From Chitinophagaceae bacterium (GTDB taxonomy: Bacteria; Bacteroidota; Bacteroidia; Chitinophagales; Chitinophagaceae): a DNA stretch of 12,387 nucleotides. Where the stretch lies: the NCBI GenBank assembly GCA_947468255.1, contig CANIMM010000064.1, positions 1 through 12,387 of the forward strand, given 5' to 3'. A program made the translations under genes and the position numbers. The notes under the pieces are model-generated. The model was given only the letters and a program-made list of their open reading frames with translations, did not search any database and had not been told where the DNA came from. Positions 8,678 to 12,387 of this stretch are shown here, piece after piece (position 1 is the first letter of the stretch; every line of letters begins with the position of its first letter).

Positions 8678-9001
8678 ATGAAAAATGCGTTTATACATCA
8701 TGTTTACTTTTGGCTCAACAATCCAACAAGTACCATTGACCGGGATAAGTTAATTGCAGGACTAAATAAACTTTCTGCTGTAAAAACCATCCAGCAATTT
8801 CATATTGGAATTCCTGCCAATACCAACCGTGCGGTAATTGAAAACACCTATGCAGTTTCCTGGTTACTAACCTTTGAAAACGATGCTGATCAGGCCAGTT
8901 ACCAGACAGATCCGGATCACCTTGCTTTTGTTGCGGAATGTTCCAGCTTATGGTCAAAAGTAATCGTTTATGATTCCATTGATGCAGCGGCATCCATTTA
9001 A
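8678..9001 (+). CDS. Dabb (stress-responsive A/B barrel) domain protein
   Basis: The 107-residue protein spans one Dabb domain: an N-terminal strand with FIHHVYFWL (5-13), a central helix-strand part (AGLNKLSAV, then FHIGIPAN), and the characteristic C-terminal block YQTDPDHLAFVAECSSLW followed by KVIVYDS. Dabb domains form dimeric ferredoxin-like alpha-beta barrels. Some members are cyclases or other small-molecule enzymes, but most bacterial single-domain members have no assigned reaction. No signal peptide is seen, so it is cytoplasmic. The ATG at 8678 was chosen over the in-frame TTG at 8657 because it gives the usual N-terminus and leaves the -7 element untranslated. It is a single gene, divergent from the TIM-barrel gene. 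Confidence 0.85.
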   Translation: MKNAFIHHVYFWLNNPTSTIDRDKLIAGLNKLSAVKTIQQFHIGIPANTNRAVIENTYAVSWLLTFENDADQASYQTDPDHLAFVAECSSLWSKVIVYDSIDAAASI

Positions 9002-9033
9002 CACTAGTCAACGCCCCCTTATATTTTTATCGC

Positions 9034-9060
9034 TTGCTACTAGTAAATAATGAGTAGCAA
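9034..9060. repeat. Inverted repeat with 8-bp stem
   Basis: TTGCTACT (9034-9041) and AGTAGCAA (9053-9060) are perfectly complementary around an 11-base loop. No T-run follows on either strand, so it does not look like a classical terminator for the Dabb gene ending at 9001. It may be a leader hairpin or a binding site. Confidence 0.45.
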
Positions 9061-9133
9061 AACCTTCTTGTAGGGCAATCATACAATTTGTTAATTCCAG
9101 CATACAAATAGCAATTTCTACTTGCATTTTGCA

Positions 9134-9160
9134 TTTGAAGTATGTATTTTACACTTCGAA
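9134..9160. repeat. Inverted repeat with 8-bp stem (one G-U pair in the plus-strand RNA)
   Basis: TTTGAAGT (9134-9141) pairs with ACTTCGAA (9153-9160) around an 11-base loop. One pair is T-G in DNA and would be a U-G wobble in plus-strand RNA. It lies 118 bases before the start codon of the antiterminator gene. Confidence 0.35.
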
Positions 9161-9277
9161 GATTCTATTATCCCATTTTTAACTACACCTCCTTACACCA
9201 CAATCCCTACCCCACAAGGAAAATATTCCATCTGCCAAAATGGATTATTTTATTTCATCTATTTCAACTTATACACT

Positions 9278-9826
9278 ATGAGCAGGGATTGGTATATCAT
9301 TTACACCAGCAATAGCAGGGAGAAAAAAGTAATAGCTGCGCTTAACCAAAAAAAAATAAAAAACTATTTCCCTTATAATCATATCATTCCACCCGATTCA
9401 ATAAGCCCGCAGGCAATCAGGAAATCACTTTTCAAGTCTTATGTTTTTGTGTATATTTCAGCCGAAGAAATAGAATTCGTAAAGCAAATACCGGGCGTTA
9501 TTAATTTCCTCTATTGGCTGAATCATCCTGCCATCATAAAAAAAGAAGAAATTGAGGCGATCCAGCTTATTACTAGCAGTTATAATAATATTAACGTTGA
9601 AAAATCAGCTGTCAATATGCAAAATGATGTTAGTATGGTAGAAGATACCTTCTTTACCAGTAAAGGCAATTCAGGAGCCAAAAAGATCAAAACCCTTACC
9701 GTTGTATTGCCTACAATAGGTTATACAATGAATGCAGAAAGAGAGCCCATCCAACCGCTGGTATTGGATGAAGAAATGCAAGATTCAAGTTATACTTCCA
9801 ATAAAATCAATTTGCTTTTGCAATAA
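9278..9826 (+). CDS. UpxY/RfaH-like NusG-family transcription antiterminator with diverged KOW region
   Basis: The protein has 182 residues. The N-terminal NusG-like (NGN) domain is clear: WYIIYTSNSREKKVIAAL (5-22), IKNYFPY (27-33), LFKSYVFVYI (51-60), PGVINFLYWLNHPAIIKKEE (72-91). This domain binds the RNA polymerase clamp and gives processive anti-pausing or antitermination. The C-terminal half normally carries a KOW barrel with a GPxxGxxG-type turn. Here 118-155 keeps the last strands (LTVVLPTIGYTMNAE, 140-154), but the glycine/proline turn is replaced by VEDTFFTSKGNSG. A polar, acidic tail follows (156-182). UpxY genes usually begin capsule or exopolysaccharide operons, yet the next genes here are a GntR regulator and rluF. 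The start at 9278 is chosen because the NGN domain begins there. It could still act in trans on a distant operon. Confidence 0.8.
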   Translation: MSRDWYIIYTSNSREKKVIAALNQKKIKNYFPYNHIIPPDSISPQAIRKSLFKSYVFVYISAEEIEFVKQIPGVINFLYWLNHPAIIKKEEIEAIQLITSSYNNINVEKSAVNMQNDVSMVEDTFFTSKGNSGAKKIKTLTVVLPTIGYTMNAEREPIQPLVLDEEMQDSSYTSNKINLLLQ

Positions 9827-9954
9827 AATCGCCCTGCATTTCAGCAGCTTTATTTCAAAGTAAAGCCTATACTTTTCTATATCTACCTGGTATTGATGGC
9901 TTTAATTTCAAGTCAATTGAATTACACTAAATGAATATCTAAGCACTTGAATTG

Positions 9955-9972
9955 ATTGCAGCAAAATGCAAT
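9955..9972. promoter_or_regulatory. Palindrome upstream of the GntR gene (possible operator)
   Basis: ATTGCA (9955-9960) and TGCAAT (9967-9972) form a perfect 6-bp inverted repeat around GCAAAA. Partial symmetry continues outward (TTGA on the left, TCAA on the right, unequal spacing). It lies about 63 bases upstream of the -7 element of the GntR gene. GntR-family dimers bind short palindromes, often near their own promoters, so autoregulation is possible. This is inference from position only. Confidence 0.25.
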
Positions 9973-10034
9973 TTCAATAGCTCCATTTACGGCTAAATAT
10001 TGGATCTTCGACCCATTTATATACCAAAAAACAG

Positions 10035-10042
10035 TAATTTTG
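10035..10042 (+). promoter_or_regulatory. -7 promoter element for the GntR regulator gene
   Basis: TAATTTTG matches the TAnnTTTG consensus exactly and lies 37 bases upstream of the ATG at 10079. No convincing -33 TTTG lies at the usual distance; the nearest, TTTA at 10016-10019, is too close. Confidence 0.4.
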
Positions 10043-10078
10043 AAAACTGAGTAGTAGGAAAAACCCTTTGCGCAGCAT

Positions 10079-11113
10079 ATGTTTATGGTATCCTCTTTTA
10101 GCAAGCTCATCTACATCGACGAATTTTCGGGAACTCCCAAATATCAACAACTTGCCAACTGCATTATTAAGGCCATCGAATCGAATAAACTTCAATTGAA
10201 TGATGTACTTCCCTCCATCAATGAATTGAGTTTTGAATTTGAGATTTCAAGAGATACCGCTGAAAAAGGATATAAATATTTAAAGAAAATAGGCATTGTT
10301 GGTTCAATACCCGGCAAGGGCTATTTTATCAAAAGCAGCAATATAGAAAGAAAAGTGAAAGTTTTTCTGCTATTCAATAAGCTGAGTACGCATAAAAAAA
10401 TAATTTACGACTCATTTGTAAGCACATTGGGCGAAGCCGCTACCATTGATTTTTATATCTACAACAATAGTTTACCACTGTTTAAAAAGCTATTGCTCCA
10501 CTCAAAAGAAGACTACCATTATTATGTAATTATTCCCCATTTTATGGACGGGACCGAACAGGCCGACAAATTGATTAATGCTATCCCAAAAGAAAAATTA
10601 ATCTTACTCGATAAGCTGGTTCCAGGAGTCAGCGGCAATTATGGTGCTATCTATGAAAATTTTGAAAAGGATATTTACAAAGCCCTGGAGGAAGCACTGC
10701 CGCTGCTAAGTAAGTACAATACAATCAATATTATTTTACCCGAACATAACACGTACCATATTGGAATCACCACTGGCCTTAGTGAATTTTGCCAGGAATA
10801 TGCATTCAATTATAAAATTATTCACAATATTGGCAATGAAGCAATCAAAAAAGGGGAAGTCTATATCAGCCTGATGGAAGATGATCTGGTTGACCTGATA
10901 GGGAAAATATTGGACCAACATTTAGAATTGGGTAAAGAGGTAGGAGTGATTTCCTACAACGAAACTTCCATAAAAAAAATAATCATGAACGGCATCACTA
11001 CCATCTCCACCGATTTTAAAATGATGGGCGAAAAGGCTGCCGAATTGATCTTGAATAAATCGACCGAACATATTGAGGCGAGATTTTATTTAACCGTACG
11101 AAATTCACTATAA
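10079..11113 (+). CDS. GntR-family transcriptional regulator with periplasmic-binding-protein-like effector domain
   Basis: The 344-residue protein has an N-terminal winged helix (about 18-86): KYQQLANCIIKAIESNKL, LPSINELSFEFEISRDTAEK as the helix-turn-helix, then YKYLKKIGIVGSIPGKGYF with the wing. The remainder (about 92-340) resembles the LacI/ribose-binding fold, with alternating strands and helices (KVFLLFNKLSTHKKIIYDSF, YHYYVIIPHFMD, IILPEHNTYHIGITTGLSEF, VGVISYNETSIKKIIMNGIT, MMGEKAAELIL). In Bacteroidota such GntR/PBP regulators commonly control sugar-use genes and respond to a sugar ligand; the ligand here is unknown. A second ATG at 10085 is equally possible as start. No sugar-use operon is adjacent. 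The gene lies 252 bases after the antiterminator gene and has its own candidate promoter. It may be autoregulated or act at a distance. Confidence 0.85.
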   Translation: MFMVSSFSKLIYIDEFSGTPKYQQLANCIIKAIESNKLQLNDVLPSINELSFEFEISRDTAEKGYKYLKKIGIVGSIPGKGYFIKSSNIERKVKVFLLFNKLSTHKKIIYDSFVSTLGEAATIDFYIYNNSLPLFKKLLLHSKEDYHYYVIIPHFMDGTEQADKLINAIPKEKLILLDKLVPGVSGNYGAIYENFEKDIYKALEEALPLLSKYNTINIILPEHNTYHIGITTGLSEFCQEYAFNYKIIHNIGNEAIKKGEVYISLMEDDLVDLIGKILDQHLELGKEVGVISYNETSIKKIIMNGITTISTDFKMMGEKAAELILNKSTEHIEARFYLTVRNSL

Positions 11114-11201
11114 CTGCAAGGGTTGCAAGTTCACAATAAGTACTGAAAAATATTTATGGCCGAGGTGGAATGTAAATAAACTTGTAATTTTAATTCAATA
11201 A

Positions 11202-11951
11202 ATGGATAAAAGCTTAAATAAATACATCAGTGAAACAGGTTTTTGCTCCCGAAGGGAAGCAGATAAATACATTGAACAAGCTAGGGTTACGATCAATGAT
11301 AATGTGGCTATTAAGGGTAACCGTGTACTACCGGGCGATGTGGTAGAAATTGATGGAGAAGCAATTAAAAAAAAGGATAAAACGGTTTACCTCATTTTTA
11401 ACAAACCCGTTGGAATCACCTGTACTACCGATCTAAAGGATAAACACAATATCATTTCATTCATTGATTTCAAAAGCAGAATATTTCCCATAGGTAGACT
11501 AGACAAGCCTTCAGAAGGATTGATTTTTTTGACAAATGACGGTGATATTGTAAATAAAATTTTACGGGCGGGTAACCACCACGAAAAAGAATACGTTGTA
11601 ACGGTAGACAAACCCATATCAGGGGATTTTGTAAATAGGATGAGCAATGGTATTCGCATACTCGATACCGTAACTAAAAAATGTTTTGTAAAACAAGAGG
11701 GCAAAAACCGATTCCGAATCATACTCACCCAGGGGTTAAATCGTCAAATTAGGAGAATGTGCCTGGCACTGGGCTATAATGTAACCACCCTCAAAAGGGT
11801 CAGGATCATGAATATTACCCTAGCAAATTTACCGATTGGGAAATGGCGGAATTTCACAGATGATGAAATCAAAAAAATGGATCAACTCGTTGCCGACTCC
11901 AGTAAAACCGCCGACAATTCAAACTCATTCGATGGAGATATGCAAGAATAA
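11202..11951 (+). CDS. rluF: 23S rRNA pseudouridine synthase, RluF type
   Basis: The 249-residue protein has an S4 RNA-binding domain (about 3-50: LNKYISETGFCSRREADKYI, then VTINDNVA, then LPGDVVEIDG) followed by an RsuA/RluF-type pseudouridine synthase domain. The catalytic aspartate is D101 in PIGRLDKPSEGLIFLTND. The later blocks KEYVVTVDKPI, GIRILDTVTKKCFV, QGLNRQIRRMC and RVRIMNITLANLPIGKWR closely follow RluF, which modifies 23S rRNA near position 2604 (E. coli numbering). RluB/RluE and RsuA relatives differ in these blocks, so RluF is the best call. The C-terminal 20 residues are Ser/Asp/Asn-rich and disordered-looking. The enzyme is cytoplasmic. It starts 88 bases after the GntR gene. 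Confidence 0.88.
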   Translation: MDKSLNKYISETGFCSRREADKYIEQARVTINDNVAIKGNRVLPGDVVEIDGEAIKKKDKTVYLIFNKPVGITCTTDLKDKHNIISFIDFKSRIFPIGRLDKPSEGLIFLTNDGDIVNKILRAGNHHEKEYVVTVDKPISGDFVNRMSNGIRILDTVTKKCFVKQEGKNRFRIILTQGLNRQIRRMCLALGYNVTTLKRVRIMNITLANLPIGKWRNFTDDEIKKMDQLVADSSKTADNSNSFDGDMQE

Positions 11952-11998
11952 ATCAATTCTCCAATTGGTTCAAATTGAATAACCACCACTACAATTGA

Positions 11999-12387
11999 TT
12001 ATCCCAATCGTTGCTTCATCGCCTCGTATAAAATCACGCCGGTAGCAACTGATACATTGAGTGATTCAAAATCACCGATCATAGGAATTTGAAATTGCTC
12101 ATCGCATATTTTCATTAGTGCAGGATATACACCATGCTCTTCCCCCCCCATTACCAATGCACATGGTTCGGCAAGGTTACATTCAAACAGTTTTTTGGTC
12201 GCCGTCATTTCACTGGCAAAGACCTTAATGCCGTTCATATGGAGTTCATCCACCGTTTTCATCAGACTATTCACTCTGCAAACCGCAATCATCTCCAGCG
12301 CTCCCGCAGATGTTGATATAGCATCTTCATTGAGTGCTCCTACACCCTTGTCGGGAATAATGATGGCATTTACACCAAAGCAATAGG
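11999..12387 (-). CDS. C-terminal part of a TrmH/SpoU-family (RlmB-like) rRNA 2'-O-ribose methyltransferase; 5' end outside the window
   Basis: The frame is open to the right edge, so the ATG at 12292 is internal and the gene continues beyond the window. The 128 visible residues begin YCFGVNAIIIPDKGVGALNE and continue with the family's conserved TSAGALE and VNSLMKTVDEL segments. Next come SPOUT motif 2 (ALVMGGEEHGVYPALM) and motif 3 (QIPMIGDFESLNVSVATGVILYEAMKQR), which form the trefoil-knot S-adenosylmethionine site. Order and spacing fit RlmB, which methylates a guanosine (2251 in E. coli) in 23S rRNA. The N-terminal substrate-recognition part is not visible, so another TrmH-family paralog is possible. 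The gene converges with rluF across 47 bases. Confidence 0.82.
   Translation of the reverse strand, partial: YCFGVNAIIIPDKGVGALNEDAISTSAGALEMIAVCRVNSLMKTVDELHMNGIKVFASEMTATKKLFECNLAEPCALVMGGEEHGVYPALMKICDEQFQIPMIGDFESLNVSVATGVILYEAMKQRLG

Larger units (their letters stand above)
9002..9277 (+). other. Non-coding 276-base stretch upstream of the antiterminator gene
   Basis: The reading frame of the downstream gene is open back to 9122, but the added 52 residues (Phe/Tyr/Ile/Pro-rich, outside the NusG-like domain) look like translated intergenic DNA. The stretch is AT-rich and contains two hairpins, at 9034-9060 and 9134-9160. I found no confident TAnnTTTG element. If transcription starts near the left side, this would be an unusually long leader. 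Confidence 0.5.

Noticed and set aside
9122..9277. N-terminal extension of the antiterminator (52 residues)
   Set aside because: The residues precede the NGN domain, look like translated AT-rich intergenic DNA, and overlap a hairpin. The ATG at 9278 gives the family's normal N-terminus.
9836..9874. Possible terminator after the antiterminator gene (CTGC/GCAG followed by CTTTATTTC, then CTTTA/TAAAG)
   Set aside because: The stems are only 4-5 bp and no proper T-run follows. Too weak to call.
11185..11192. TAATTTTA as a -7 element for rluF
   Set aside because: It misses the final G, has no -33 partner at a sensible distance, and would leave almost no leader before the ATG at 11202.
11952..11998. 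Terminator between the convergent rluF and methyltransferase genes
   Set aside because: Short TCAATT/AATTGA and CCAATTGG symmetries exist, but there is no stable GC stem with a T-run on either strand.
1..12387. CRISPR array, insertion sequence, tRNA, phage or toxin-antitoxin genes
   Set aside because: No regularly spaced direct repeats, transposase or integrase motifs, cloverleaf-like sequence or paired small genes were found on either strand by eye.

Overview
The window looks like a chromosomal segment of a Bacteroidota bacterium, most likely in or near the Chitinophagaceae. Three things point there. Two genes end in type IX secretion (T9SS) type A sorting domains. There is a UpxY/NusG-type antiterminator. 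Several genes are preceded by Bacteroidota-type -7 elements (TAnnTTTG) rather than clear Shine-Dalgarno sequences. The genus is inference.

Left part (1-5786): the 3' end of a plus-strand T9SS cargo gene converges on a 1,612-residue minus-strand T9SS cargo gene. They share a near-ideal bidirectional terminator with a 20-bp stem. The large protein has autotransporter-associated beta-strand repeats near its N-terminus and a T9SS sorting tail in place of an autotransporter barrel. Its upstream region holds a candidate promoter, three short direct repeats and a 9-bp inverted repeat.

Middle (5787-9001): a UbiD-family prenyl-FMN decarboxylase and, 72 bases upstream on the same strand, a Tat-exported xylose-isomerase-like TIM-barrel protein. 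Together they may form a two-gene transcription unit. Divergent from them is a small Dabb (stress-responsive A/B barrel) gene with a perfect -7 element.

Right part (9002-12387): a 276-base non-coding stretch with two hairpins precedes a UpxY/RfaH-like NusG paralog whose KOW half is strongly diverged. No polysaccharide cluster follows it. Next come a GntR regulator with a periplasmic-binding-protein-like effector domain and an RluF-type 23S rRNA pseudouridine synthase. Convergent with the last is the 3' end of a TrmH/RlmB-type rRNA 2'-O-methyltransferase that runs off the right edge.

I saw no CRISPR array, tRNA, rRNA, transposase, phage gene or recognisable defence system. Most of the window is ordinary chromosome. 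The least ordinary parts are the PATR/T9SS hybrid adhesin-like protein with its upstream region, and the orphan antiterminator with its structured leader.
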